Below are positions 12,174-23,678 of a stretch of 64,000 bases of DNA, piece by piece. This DNA comes from Ancistrus triradiatus. Taxonomy: Eukaryota; Chordata; Actinopteri; Siluriformes; Loricariidae. The notes under the pieces are model-generated. The model was not told the origin of the DNA. It did not search any database and saw only the letters and a list, made by a program, of their open reading frames with translations. Made by a program: the position numbers and the translations under genes. The stretch's first letter is position 1, and each line of letters begins with the position of its first letter. Location of the stretch: positions 62,001 through 126,000 of the forward strand of contig JAJAGP010000558.1 of NCBI GenBank assembly GCA_025084515.1, written 5' to 3'.

Positions 12174-12182
12174 TTAGAGTAT
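11902..12182 (-). CDS. ubap1: ubap1 N-terminal exons encoding the UMA domain
   Basis: The first coding exon (12134-12182) has a 9-base leader after acceptor 'tttcag', then ATG at 12173. Its donor is ATG|gtatgt. The second (11902-12026) completes codon 14 and encodes the proline/leucine-rich UMA core to residue 55, ending at a gtgagt donor. An ORF running through the intron between them is read-through and not a product. Confidence 0.93.
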
Positions 12183-12499
12183 CTGAAACAACAAATCACA
12201 GGACAGTCAGTCTCAGTATACTACCTGATAAGAACTGAAAGAGGACATGAGCAAAACACCTCCGTGGTCGTACACGTCAACCACAATGGGGATTTTTCAA
12301 TCAGACCGAGCAGCTTAGTCATGCTGGTGTAACGAGCGGGTTCTCTTATCGCGAACACCCAGTGTGCTAATTCCCGGCGAGAGTGTGAACATTTATCAGG
12401 TCAGGCGAGTGTTTAATCAGGTACACGACCGACGCGCTCATAAAGAAAGCAAAGTCCTATGAAATCACTAACTACTAGCTACAGAGGGGGCACAATACC

Positions 12500-12660
12500 T
12501 TCTACATTTCTGCATAAAGAGGCGGTTCTATGAACAAATTTGGGAAGAACACCCAAAAAGTAGATAAAGAGAACAAATTAAACAAAGGAACAAAAAATAA
12601 AAAATAAAAATAGTACGTGGTCATTTATTGAGGAAAATAAGGAAAACTTCACACTACTAC
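12500..12660. mobile_element. Terminal fragment of Tc1-type family A
   Basis: About 150 bases resembling the inverted-repeat end of the element at 13861-15480 ('agtagataaagagaac', 'tggtcatttattgagga'). No transposase is attached. It lies in the first intron of ubap1. Confidence 0.65.
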
Positions 12661-13860
12661 ACCCCTGAGTAAAACAGTGGGTAAACCCAAAAGTAGACAA
12701 TCAATGTTGTTCCACTCAGTAGTAATGGATTCAAACAGCTGACGAGTAGTTGCAATGTTCCCAGGTTAGTTTGTGATTAACGTGAGACAAAATGTTCTCT
12801 GGAATGTTCTAATATGAACCTGATGGACTGTAACAGACTACCATCTAATGACTAATCTTCTAAAACCGAAAACACCCAGACATGTTAGACTGTTAATAGT
12901 TTATATCAAGCATTAAAATCTTTGCATGATTTTGTCTTTGTATACAAGAAACCATGCAAGTGAACTAACTTCCCATTTCCAGTTTTGTGCTGCTCAAGGG
13001 TGGTGAACAGCAAGCAAAACCTAATGCAACACTACCTTTTAACCTAGGTACAATGCAGCAAACACTAAATGTAATGGCAGCATTTGGTGGTGCTGTAATT
13101 ATGGTGTCACACCTAATGTCAATGTCCCAGTGCTGATACTGTACTATTGTTCTAACCAACTGTGGAACTGGTGTAATGTTGACTGAGTGACAACTTGATC
13201 CAGTGTTTTGGCACGGCTCTTAAAAAGGAAACAGTGCGTCATTTGAAGTGACTCAAGCTCTGTAACTCACTATCCGACAATAAACTTCACAAGTAAAGAC
13301 ATGCATTGCATAATGAAATGGATGGAGAGAGCGTTCAAAACTTTATACAAGTGTACAATTTGTACAGTATCGAACCCTGGGAGCAGTCATCCAGTCACTC
13401 AGCCTTTACTAACTTGCAACACTTCACCTTTAAAGCACTACCTTGTGGTTATAGGAAACATCATCGCATTAAAACGCATTTGCAGGCACCCCGCGGTGCC
13501 AGTTACACCCCAGCTCCCCCACGACCCTCACATTTATGCGGGGATTAGGAGGGCATGAAAATTAATAAATGAATGCAGTCACTTTCACAACTTTGAAAAA
13601 TATACTCAAAACTCGAATTCATTCACATTTTGCTTGGTAAAATTAATACAAGTTTCATATTTCATTTTTGAGCCAAGCATCCCAACAGACCACTGTGCTT
13701 TCAAATGCATGTACCTGTTATTTCTAAAACTATAGGTGCAAAATAAAAGAAAACAAGAGTTTGGACAAAATCTGATTTTCTCATTTGTTATAATCAGTGA
13801 CAACAGACTCCTATAAGCACCGACACCTAAAGCCAGTATGAAAATGTATCACAAATTGAA
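12661..13860. other. ubap1 first-intron sequence, nothing recognised
   Basis: Within the 5' intron of ubap1 (12183-16906). The ORFs are short and of low complexity, and no domain or complete repeat was recognised. Confidence 0.45.
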
Positions 13861-15480
13861 CACAGTGGTGCTTGAAAGTTTGTGAACCCTTTATAATTTC
13901 CTATATTTCTGCATAAACATGACCTAAAACATCATCAGATTTTCACACAAGTCCTAAAAGTAGATAAAGAGAACCCAGTTACACAAGTGAGACAAAAATT
14001 ATACTTGGTCATTTATTTATTGAGGAAAATGATCCAATATTACACATTAGTGAGTGGCAAAAGTATGTGAACCTCTAGGATTAGCAGTTAATTTGAGGGT
14101 GAGATTAGAGTCAGGTGTTTTCAATCAATGGGATGCCAATCAGGTGTGAGTGGGCACCCTGTTTTATTTAAGGAACAGGGATCTATCAAAGTCTGCTCTT
14201 CACAACACGTTTGTGGAAGTGTATCATGGCACGAACAAAGGAGATTTCTGAGGACCTCAGAAAAAGAGTTGTTGATGCTCATCAGGCTGGAAAAGGTTAC
14301 AAAACCATCTCTAAAGAGTTTGGACTCCACCAATCCACAATCAGACAGATTGTGTACAAATGGAGGAAATTTCAAGACCATTGTTACCCTCCCCAGGAGT
14401 GGTCGACCAACAAAGATCACTCCAAGAGCAAGGTTTGTAATAGTTGGCGAGGTCACAAAGGACCCCAGGGTAACTTCTAAACTACTGAAGGCCTCTCCCA
14501 CATTGGCTAATGTTAATGTTCATGAGTCCACCATCAGAAGAACACTGAACAACAATGGTGTGCATGGCAGGGTTGCAAGGAGAAAGTCACTGCTCTCCAA
14601 AAAGAACATTGCTGCTCGACTGCAGTTTGCTAAAGATCATGTGGACGAGCCCAGAAGGCTATTGGAAGAATGTTTTGTGGATGGATGAGACCAAAATAGA
14701 ACTTTTTGGTTTAAAAGAAAAGCATTAAGTTTGGAGAAAGGAAAACACTGCATTCCAGCATAAGAACCTTTATCCCATCTGTGAAACATGGTGGTGGTAG
14801 TATCATGGTTTTGGGCCTGTTTTTGCTGCATCTGGGCCAGGACGGCTTGCCATCATTGATGGAACAATGGATTCTGAATTATATCAGAGAATTCTAAAGG
14901 AAAATGTCAGGACATCTGTCCATGAACTGAATCTCAAGAGAAGGTGGGTCATGCAGCAGGACAACGACCCTAAGCACACAAGCCGTTCTAACCAAAGAAT
15001 GGTTAAAGAAGAATAAAGTTCATGTTTTGGAATGGCCAAGTCAAAGTCCTGACCTTAATCCAATCGAAATGTTGTGGAAGGACCTGAAGTGAGCAGCTAA
15101 TGTGAGGAAACCCACCAACATCCCAGAGATGAAGCTGTTCTGTACGGAGGAATGGGCTAAAATTCCTCCAAGCCGGTGTGCAGGACTGATCAATAGTTAC
15201 AGGAAACGTTTAGCTGCAGTTATTGCTGCACAGGGGGGTCACACCAGTTACTGAAAGCAAAGTTCACATACTTTTGCCTCTCACTAATATGTAATATTGG
15301 ATCATTTTCCTAAAAATAAATAAATAAAAACCCCAAGTATAATATTTTAGCTTCATTTGTGTAACTGGGTTCTCTTTATCTACTTTTAGGACTTGTGTGA
15401 AAGTCTGATGATGTTTTAGGTCATATTTATGAAGAAATATAGAAAATTGTAAAGGGTTCACAAACTTTCAAGCACCACTG
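13861..15480 (+). mobile_element. Near full-length Tc1/mariner element, family A
   Basis: The ends are 'cagtggtgcttgaaagtttg' and its complement 'caaactttcaagcaccactg', with TA at the right flank (15481-15482) and a mutated left flank. About 1.6 kb, the typical Tc1 length, with one transposase reading direction inside. It lies in the ubap1 first intron, opposite to the gene. The paired sub-terminal segments are also conserved ('tacttggtcatttattt' on the left). Confidence 0.92.
14226..15254 (+). pseudogene. Tc1-type transposase, broken by frameshifts
   Basis: Starts MARTKEISEDLRKRVVDAH, the helix-turn-helix (paired-like) DNA-binding region of Tc1 transposases. The second DNA-binding subdomain ([13 protein letters not shown]) is in another frame after a break near 14372. 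A further frameshift lies near 14660, and the DDE part ([29 protein letters not shown]) continues in other frames to a stop near 15252. At least three frame breaks mean it cannot make active transposase. The parent family is recognisable; the copy is a fossil. Confidence 0.88.
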
Positions 15481-15484
15481 TATA

Positions 15485-16440
15485 TTGCGATATCAACACC
15501 ATATCAGCCATCCTTAGACATTCAGTGATTCATTGTAATTGGCTGGGTGACATTGGTAACTTGTTTTTACAGGTGGAAAAGGAGCTGTTAAAGCGCTGAC
15601 ACGTAAAAGTACTAGCAACACCATGAAAAGTGTATCATACCAATGTACTGCAATTTGTGACAAAGGAGTAATAAAATCACTGGCAACAAAAGCTACGGCT
15701 CTCACCGGTAATATACTGGGGTATCACAATCTTATTATCATATCGTCCAGCCATGAAGACTCATTAGCATGCTTTGGTGTAAGAAGTTGGCCCGTGGAGC
15801 AAGTGGTTATCACTAGAGGTGGGTTATATGCTAAAAATATTATAATGACAATATTTAAAACATTTTTACGATACATAACATTTGTCACGACATACATGAT
15901 CGCAGATGAAATGCATCCGTAGCGACAGATTCTTAAAAACTACTATTCAAATATTATTCCATACTTAGTAAAGTGATTGTTTTTAAACAGGTGTAACTGA
16001 ACTCATTATGATAAAACCTGATGACATCCTCGATATACTAGTAACAAAAATGTTACACATTGTTAATATCCGCAATATCAATATCACATCAACCAGTCCA
16101 AAACTCACAATGACTCATTAGTTACTCGTTTTTAAATAAGGGTCAACAAGTGTTATTGAAGCACTGACATGAAAGTAACAAGAAAAGTATTGCAATATCA
16201 ACATCGTAATATCGTATTGACCAGCAGTGAACTTCTAATGGCTCGGTAATCTGCTTGGTGACATAAAAACTTGTTAACGAGTGACAATGGAGTCAAAGAA
16301 GCACCGACACTTAAAGGTCCTGAGAAAAGTGTATAATTTTAAAATATTGTAATACCAATATCATATCATCACATCGCTCAGCCCTAAACTTCGAGTGACT
16401 CATTAGTTTACATTGGTGACATAAAAAGCCAGATCATCAG
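15485..16440. repeat. Diverged tandem array of roughly 130-150 base units
   Basis: At least three related blocks are seen near 15520-15620, 16100-16220 and 16225-16400. Each has the order 'gactcattag', 'ggtgacat', 'cttgtt', 'gaagcactgacatgaaag' and an 'aatatcaatatc' spacer. An inserted stretch at about 15820-16080 is the inverted relative of 5636-5960. It lies in the ubap1 first intron. Confidence 0.55.
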
Positions 16441-16906
16441 ATGTTATCTGGCCAAGCTGGTTTCTCTTGTTCCTTCTTATTTGACTGTCAAGTCTCAGTA
16501 AACCATGTATATCAATTCATTCATAGCGTTCAAACGAATTTTACTTCCAAACCTTTTTAAATCCTCGATCACGCAAAACCTATCAGCTGACTCGCTCACG
16601 AAGGTTCGAAACCGAAGTCCAATTTCGTACTAGCTGCCGTTCCAGGCCTGTTCTTTTCCCCAACCGTATTCCAACAAATCCCGCCTCTTACGCTAGGATT
16701 GGCGAACAGTTCACCGTACCGTTGTCAGTCTACGTGATTATCCAATCACGTTCCAGAACCAGATTACACTAGCCAATTATTGTACACGAGGCATGAGGCG
16801 CCGCAAAACAGGTAGGATATGAAACAGAACGCTAACCAACAGTAGCTTCCTCTTGCCACCGCCCCGACTCAAACTGTTGGGCAGTTGATAACAGTTTTAC
16901 TTTTAC

Positions 16907-17060
16907 CTGCTCTGTCTTCAATCCCCGAAAAAATCTTCTCAGCCTTCTTCAGTTGGAAAACATCCGCTCAGGACACCCGAGTGAGGAATACGAACGAAAG
17001 CGAAAGGTGTTTTCCTGCTTCATCGCGGGACGCCATCTTCGGTTTGTGCACCTCCCATTC
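16907..17060 (-). other. ubap1: Probable non-coding first exon of ubap1
   Basis: On the minus strand a GC-rich leader ends at 'gacagagcag' followed by gtaaaa (donor at 16905-16906), which can join the acceptor at 12183. The transcription start is not visible, so the upper limit is approximate. It contains the short upstream ORF described separately. This exon is inferred from position, base composition and splice sites. Confidence 0.55.
16968..17036 (-). CDS. Upstream ORF with TISU/YY1-like start in the ubap1 leader
   Basis: The minus strand reads gaagATGGCGtc, matching the first ten positions of the TISU consensus (SAASATGGCGGC), which overlaps a YY1 site. From this ATG a 22-residue ORF runs (MASRDEAGKHLS...) to TGA at 16968-16970, inside the same inferred exon and upstream of the ubap1 start. 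It may be translated, or may act only as a transcription element. Confidence 0.4.
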   Translation of the reverse strand: MASRDEAGKHLSLSFVFLTRVS

Positions 17061-17150
17061 TCTGGTTCCTGTTTGGCGACGTGCCCTCGGAATGATTGAC
17101 GCCAGGTTCGACCAATCCGCGCAAATATGGACAAACGGCCCACCATTCAT
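17060..17150 (-). promoter_or_regulatory. ubap1: Probable ubap1 promoter region
   Basis: This lies just upstream of the inferred ubap1 leader. It includes a CCAAT box at 17110-17114 (NF-Y type, works in either orientation) and a locally raised CpG content. There is no TATA box, as expected for a housekeeping gene. Confidence 0.4.
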
Positions 17151-17289
17151 TTTTTATTCAGAAGCGTATTAAGAACACAAATATGAAAAGGGATACCTAC
17201 ACATATTACGAACTAAATGTATAAATTAAGTTGAAAATATAAATGCCCACAGCTCTTGTGGCTCTGGTAGGATCAGCTGCTGGACACAG

Positions 17290-17830
17290 CAAAACCTGTA
17301 AAAAAAATAGCACAAACCAGTATGGGTGAGGATTAACTACTTAGGACAAGCATAACTAGTTTACACCAGCACAAACCACCAAACTAGCCCTAAACAGCTT
17401 GGAGCAACATGACCCACGACAAACCCCCATATACAGCACGGACCAGCACAAAACAGTTTGAACCAGATTGGATCAGCACAAACCAGCATGGGCCAACAAT
17501 AACTACTTGGGATCAGCATAACTAGTTTAGACCAGTACAGACCATCATAAACCTGCTTGGGTCAGCATTAACTGGTGTGGACCACCACAGAGCAGCTTGG
17601 ACTAGCCCTAAACAGTTTGGAGCAACATGGGACTGAACAAACCTCGACCAGCACAGATCATCCCAAACCAGCTTGGACCAGTGTAAACAAGACTGGACCA
17701 ATTAAAACCAGGACAAGCTTAACTAATTTAGACCAGCATGTACCACCACTAAGTAGCTTGGACTTGATCAAAACAGCTTGGAGCAACATGGGCCGGAGCA
17801 ATCCTCTATAAACAGCATAGTCCATCGGTC
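17290..17830. repeat. Irregular minisatellite between ubap1 and ube2r2
   Basis: About 540 bases made of variants of 'accagcacaaaccagcttgg' interspersed with 'taactagtttagaccag' and 'aaacagcttggagcaacatgg'. The order shows a higher-level repeat of about 170-200 bases. ORFs in it merely reflect the repeat. Confidence 0.8.
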
Positions 17831-17834
17831 AGTG

Positions 17835-18058
17835 CCATTGCCTCACTGTTCAACTCACCTGTGTGGAGTTTGCATGTTCTCCAACTGTCTGCATGGGTTC
17901 CACATTCCAAATCCATGCGTTAGGCCAGTCTCTAAAGTGTCCCCAATGAGTGTATGTGTGTGCACGTGCCCTGCGATGAATTGGCACCCTGTCTTTGGTT
18001 GATTACTGCCTTGTGCCCAGTGCTACCTGTTAGGTCCCTGCTCCCCAAGACCCACAAT
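17835..18058 (+). repeat. SINE family 2 copy (tRNA-type, degraded head)
   Basis: The body has 'gtgtggagtttgcatgttct', 'gtgtccccaatgagtgt' and 'cctgcgatgaattggcaccc', in the order seen in several other copies (25715-25940, 40530-40690, 44800-45066 and others). The tRNA-like head is mostly lost. Confidence 0.7.
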
Positions 18059-18164
18059 ATGATTAAACGTATATGAAAGTATTACAGAACTGAATTAATT
18101 AACGTATTTAAAATAAATTCGTCCACAAAGTGTTAAGACTAAACTTAGCTTTTTCGAACCTTCT

Positions 18165-18560
18165 GGTTCGGTGCGTACGTCATGACGCAGGACGTAATGA
18201 CTCGCGCTCACCGGAAGCGTGGACGGAGTGATTGTTGTTTATGGACGGTGAAAGCCATATTTTGCATGTGCAGTGCGTTTATGACAGCGTTTAGCGCGTT
18301 TTGTTCGGTCCCCGGGATTGTAGGGTAGGCGAAGAGCTCCGTGTTAAACCATGTGCGAATGTCTTTAGTCAAAAGGCTTTTAATTCGTGGGCTTGTCTCG
18401 AGCGTGTTTTCGGGGGCTTGCGTTAGCTTAGCAGGCTAAAGGAACCGAATGTAAACAAGCAGCGGATCAGCTGTGATCAGAGACACCGCCAGAGGATCGC
18501 GTGCCCGCGCTCGTGACAGCCGTAATACTGATTTAATATACATAAACACCATTAAAAGAT
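18165..18560 (+). promoter_or_regulatory. ube2r2: CpG-rich promoter and probable first exon of ube2r2
   Basis: CpG density rises sharply here. Motifs visible are a CRE-like 'tacgtcatgacgc' at 18176-18188 and an ETS site ccggaag at 18211-18217. The first coding exon of ube2r2 has a splice acceptor before its ATG, so a non-coding exon must lie upstream and this is the best candidate. I could not fix the donor site. Confidence 0.55.
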
Positions 18561-20967
18561 CGAGTTGTGGCTATGATTTAGCCAGGATACAAGAGGTTAG
18601 GTGGAATATTATACAGGACGCGTCCCTCCCCGTATTGCAGTAGCGTTAGATCAGTGGTTCAGCTACGTTTCTCTTAAATACCCAAGTTCTGATCAACTCC
18701 AAAGTCAGTACAGCTCTGCTTTTAAGTATTAAGCAAGTTAAGCTTCACAAATCGTAATCTAAATACATGTGGAAAGAAGTTTGATCCCCAGGAACTTCTA
18801 ACATCTCTGGGGAAGCTATAGCGTGTAAAGGTAATGCAGCAGCGGGGTTTGTATCTGTTTTTGTTTAAATCATCAAGTCTCTTTTGCCTTCAGTTAATTT
18901 GTGCAGATATATCAGTAATCGAAGAAATAATTGCTTTGCTCTGTGGGCTGGTGAGTATGACTGCCGGATATCACAATATTGTTTTCAGATTGTCTGTCTA
19001 TGTTGTTTTGAAATACTGTATGTATAACTCAGAATACTGAACCATTTTAGAGTAAAACACAAAAAGGGGTACTTAACTGCAAAATATGTGTTCATTGGTG
19101 ACACAAAATAATGCAGTTGAACTACACCGCATGTGGCCATGGGGTACAGGGGTGCAGTCTCAGTTTCTAGTCTACAAGGCAAATAAGGCTCTACCTGTCT
19201 CAGTAGTGACATGAAAACATAGGGTGGTTTTTGGAAATGCTTTATTTAAAATTAAACGACCTCTGCGTTTTCTGGTCAGAATCATGAGAGCACCATCCAA
19301 GTATTCTTATATAAATTTACATTTAGTCATTTAAAAGACATATTTATCCCGAGCAGTCAACAGCTGATACAATCTTGCAATCCAAGCTATAGCGGACTAA
19401 GGGCCATGCTCAAGGACCAAATCAGTGGATGGTTTGGTAGAGGTCGTATTTGAACCCTGGAACCCCTGAACCCTCTGGCCCAAGGTCCAGTACTTTAACC
19501 GCTAAGTCACCACAGTCCCTATCTCTCCTGTCCCTGGAGAACAGTATGCAGGCCAACCAGTCCATCACAAGGCTGGATGGGGGGCACTTTTGCAGCACTG
19601 GAGGATGATCCCATGACAGATCCCTCCTGTCCCTTATACACTGCCAGTGGGTTTCATTCACCCGGCAGTGGTGACCCAGGATGGGGTGGCCGGGGCCAGA
19701 TACACTCTCTGACATCCCAGGGCACATGCACATAGACTTAACACATGTCTTTTGAATGTAGGAGGAAACTGTGGTACACCAAACAATAATCGATGATTTT
19801 GATAACAGTATATTTTATGACTATAACACCCTTTTCTAATTAGGGCTTGGTGATATATTAATAAGAGTTAACAAAGAAGAGACTGCTTCCCTGACACTTC
19901 TGGTTATATTGGATTTTGGGCTGCTTGTAATGAAACTGTTTTGAGATGTGATATTTCCCATCATAAGTTAGTCTACTATATTTTTTGCCCCCCAAAGTCA
20001 GGAAGCATGCCTGGGCATGGACTCCACTGTAGCTGTTATGCCAAGTGTTTGTCTAGGCAGTTCTTAGACAGATTAAGATCCTGGCAGACAGGGACTATAA
20101 AGCTGCTCACATTTACAGACTAGTTTGGACTCATGGTTCTTTTAGAGGCCACAGCATAGTGGGTGTACTTAATATGATTAAATTACTCCTTCAAGAAGAT
20201 TTATACAGGCAAGAAGTGTCCCTCGTCAGTGTAAACAAGATCTGCATACGTTTTGTTAAATACTGGACTTTTTAAGAACGCCTATAAGCTCTCTTTCGGA
20301 TGTTGAAAATGGTGGACCCAGACAAACCCTGGCTCCTCACATTTGTTGTATCACAGGACGCAGTTAAATCTTATAAGCTTTGCACTGTGGTCCTCGTAGT
20401 CCAGTGCCATTACAGACCCAATGATGTTGGTGAACAGAACAATGTTACTACTCTTTCTGACCAGTGTCCCTGCTTATTCTACTGAAAATAAGAATTTAGG
20501 AGGTCAGTGCCACATGTTATCGTGTGCCACCAGAGACATGGAGTCTAGATGAGTCAGTTTTAATGCCAAATGCATGTATACAATGCAAAATAATCACTGA
20601 TCCAGTTGTTGTTGAACTGAAAACGACCGCCAAATGAAGTGATCTGGTCAAGACCTTGGATTATTTAAAGCTACAGCGGAGTAATCATCCATTCCAGGTT
20701 AATTTTGCATTTTTCAGAATTCAGAGTGCGTTTCTCCAAATTCCTACGTGATAAATCTGAAAATGTTTTTGTGCTAAGCTTGACATGGTGTAAATTGTAA
20801 GCTCACCTTGTAACATTCTAAACAGATTTAACAACCGTTAGATCCAACCTTTGAAGTGTTCTCACCATGAGGATATCTGTGGTGACAGCACGACTTTTCA
20901 CACCACAACGTATCATCCACTCTGCTGCCACGTTGCCCAAGTACACATGGTGTAAGCACACCACAGA
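18561..20967. other. ube2r2 first-intron sequence with SINE remnants
   Basis: A minus-strand SINE family 1 copy lies at 19316-19522, with the complement of box B near 19450 and the complement of the head at 19495-19515. It abuts a degraded family 2 copy to about 19765. The remainder shows no gene or conserved domain. The short ORFs are unremarkable. Confidence 0.55.
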
Positions 20968-22083
20968 CAGTGGGGCAAAAAAAGGTATTTAGTCATCCAC
21001 TGATTGTGGCAACTTTTTCTACTTAGAAATTGAGAGAGGGCCCATCATAGGTACACGTCCCCTATGAGAAGACAAAAATAGGAAAAAAATCCAGGATAAA
21101 CATTGTAGGATTTTTTAAAAGAATTTAATTGTAAAATCAATGGTGGAAAATAAGTATTTGGTCAATAACAAAAGTTCAACCGTAAAGAGATACTTGTAAC
21201 ATAACCTTTGTTGGCAAGACAGAGGTCAAAACGTTCCTGTAAGTCTTCCCAGTTTATATTTTGGTTTCATCATCTGACCCAATGATATTCTCCTCCCAAT
21301 CCTCTTCCTGGATCATCCATATGCTCTCCTGGCAACTTCAGACATACCTGGACATGTACTGTCTTAAGCAGGGGGGCAAGCCTGGCACTTGCAGGATCTG
21401 AGTCCCTTCGGTGGTAGTGTTTTCCTGATTGTAGCCTTTTTAACTTTGGTCCCAGCTCTCTGCAGGTCATTCAATCAGTCCCTCCGTGTGTTCTGGGAAT
21501 TTGCTCACTGTTCTCATGATCATTTTGATCCCCGGGATGAGATCTTGCGTGGGGAACCAATCGAGGGAGATTAATCAATGGTCGTGAATGTCCTTCTATT
21601 TTCTTACAATTGCCCCACAGTTGATTTTTCACACCAACCTGCTTGCCCTATTGTAGATTCACTCTTCCCAGCCTGGGCAGGTCTACAATTTTCCGTCCTG
21701 GTGTCCTCAACACTCTTTGGTCTTGGCCATGGTTTGCGTTTGGAGTCTGACTGTTTTGAGGCTTGGGACAGGTGTCTTTTATACATGTAACGAGGTCAAA
21801 CAGGTGCCATTAATACAGTTAAACGAGTTGGGAACAGAAGAGCTTCTTAACCAGAAGTTACCGGTCTGTTGAGAGCCAGAAATCTTGCTTTTTTGTGGGT
21901 ACCAATACTTATTTTCCACCATGATTTACAATTAAATTCTTTTAAAAATCCTCACAATGTGTAGATGTGTAAATCTCATTTTGTCTCTCATCATGACGTG
22001 TACCCTGATGAAAATTAGCAGACCTCTTCATATTTCTAAGTAGGAGAACTTCTTGGCCTGACTAAATACTTTTTGCCAACTGT
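20968..22083 (-). mobile_element. Tc1-type element, family B, degraded
   Basis: The left end is 'cagtggggcaaaaaaaggta' and the right end 'tactttttgccaactg' is its diverged complement. The transposase remnant reads on the minus strand across about 21270-21790 (HTH part near 21600-21720, PRSG-type motif near 21540). Many single-base gains and losses break every frame. It is shorter than a full copy, with a deletion in the C-terminal half. Confidence 0.8.
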
Positions 22084-23472
22084 ATACTATACAAAAGACA
22101 TAACCCTATAATTGAAATACACTCTGTCATTCTTCTCTTATGAAATATGAGTTCCATCGTGCTACTTGCACTTTGCGAAAATGATGATTCGTATTGTTAT
22201 TATAACCATTATGCCCTTTCTGTAGCATTCAGTGTTATGGCAGGGGGTAGGTAATTGTTGCTGTTGGGTAGCAACAACTCGTTTGTTGGTGGACCTTTTT
22301 AGTGGAAGGTTTTGTCCATCTTACACATATTCTGTGAAAATTCAGGGCTTCTCTTTGATTTATTTTTTGTTGTAAAAAATTCCTAGTATAAACGCAAGGG
22401 AATCACAATTGGTGAATGATACAGCTGTGGATTATCTTACGGCACTTGCCCTCCCAGCTTGTGCCTGTGCTGTGTGTTATTAGTGACACACTCCCTTTTC
22501 GTGTAACTTGGTGCAAGTGTTAGCACGCCGGCGCACATGTCCGTGTTCTCCTCCTGTGTCGCGTGGGTTTCTCTTCTCTGGGTGATCTAGTTTCCCCCTC
22601 CCATGTCCAAAGACATACCTTAAATTAACATTAACCTATTTATTTTCCTTTTTTTAATATTTTGTCACTTTTTCTCCACAATTTAAGCTGCCAAATTGCC
22701 CTCACAATATCCCCCCCCCCGCTATGTGCACCAAAAAACCGGCCCCTCCTGCCGAGGGAGTAGGGCTGTAAACCATGAGTGCCATTGTACAACCTTTCTG
22801 ACCATTTCAGTTCATGGATGAATCCGCAGCAGAAAGAACGTACCACTCTCAGCCGTGTTCGTTTCGCACTCTTTGCTAGGGCTCCATGCAGCCGTGCCTG
22901 TTGCCAGTTTTAGGGATATGATCCCTCAACCTGTCCTTCCACTTCAACAATGGCAGTTTGTCTGCCGCCAGGCTGGAGGGTACCGGAGAAGAGGCCTAAT
23001 TTACTTGAACCCAAGTTCTGTTCATGGGTATAATCATTGGAGGTTTTATAAGGACCGAGGACAATTGGGTTTGCATTGTCCTTCAGCACCTATCTTCATT
23101 GACACAGTCTGAGCTATTGCCCCCAAGTCTGCGTCACATCACATGACTTACCATGCGGGTGTCGTAGCTGTGACTGGAACTGTAAAAGAATCTACTCAAG
23201 CAAAAGATCAACTGATTAACAGAAACTGCTGTAATAAAACAAACGCAAAAGAACAAATGTTGGGGAACATCCTTTTGGGGATCGTCATAGATTTTACACA
23301 CTGACCTCGTGGTACAAGTTTGGCGTCAGAGGCTTTCTGTTGTTTTAAAATATATATCTATAATGTAAAACCGACACCTCGGGGCATGTGGAAGGAAATT
23401 CATTGAAATTTTGTTATACAAGTGTACAATAGCATTGTTCATATATTAAATTTTCCACCTTTTCCTTCCCAG
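22084..23472. other. ube2r2 intron sequence, nothing coding recognised
   Basis: It contains a partial SINE family 2 fragment near 22500-22640 and a C-run at 22707-22718. The rest has no recognised gene and ends in the polypyrimidine tract before the ube2r2 exon. Confidence 0.45.
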
Positions 23473-23678
23473 CTTTGTGGAGAGTGTAGAAGCTTGGCTA
23501 CATGGCCATCAGCATATTTCCCAGCTCCCAAAGGCCCTGACTGCTGGAGCTGAAGTCTTTGCAGAGGAGCCGGTGGAAGGCTTTTCCGCAGAACGCTAGT
23601 TGGAGGAGTCAACCTTACCACTGGGAGGTGGCCTATTTGGACCCCCAAACACGCACTATCAGGGAGGCGACCTTTAAG
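23473..23678 (+). other. ube2r2: ube2r2 first coding exon, frame disrupted by indels
   Basis: The acceptor 'ttccttcccag' ends at 23472, a leader follows, and ATG is at 23502. The order of codons for the family N-terminus is clear in pieces (CTGGAGCTGAAGTCT, GAGCCGGTGGAAGGC, TGGGAGGTGGCC, GGACCCCCAAAC), but the reading frame changes repeatedly. The segment from ATG to donor (aag|gtagg) is 177 bases, exactly 59 codons, so gains and losses balance. As written it cannot encode the protein. Confidence 0.75.

Noticed and set aside
23473..23678. Processed pseudogene of ube2r2
   Set aside because: The segment is bounded by splice acceptor and donor and lies in order with the other exons, so it is the native exon, not a retrocopy.
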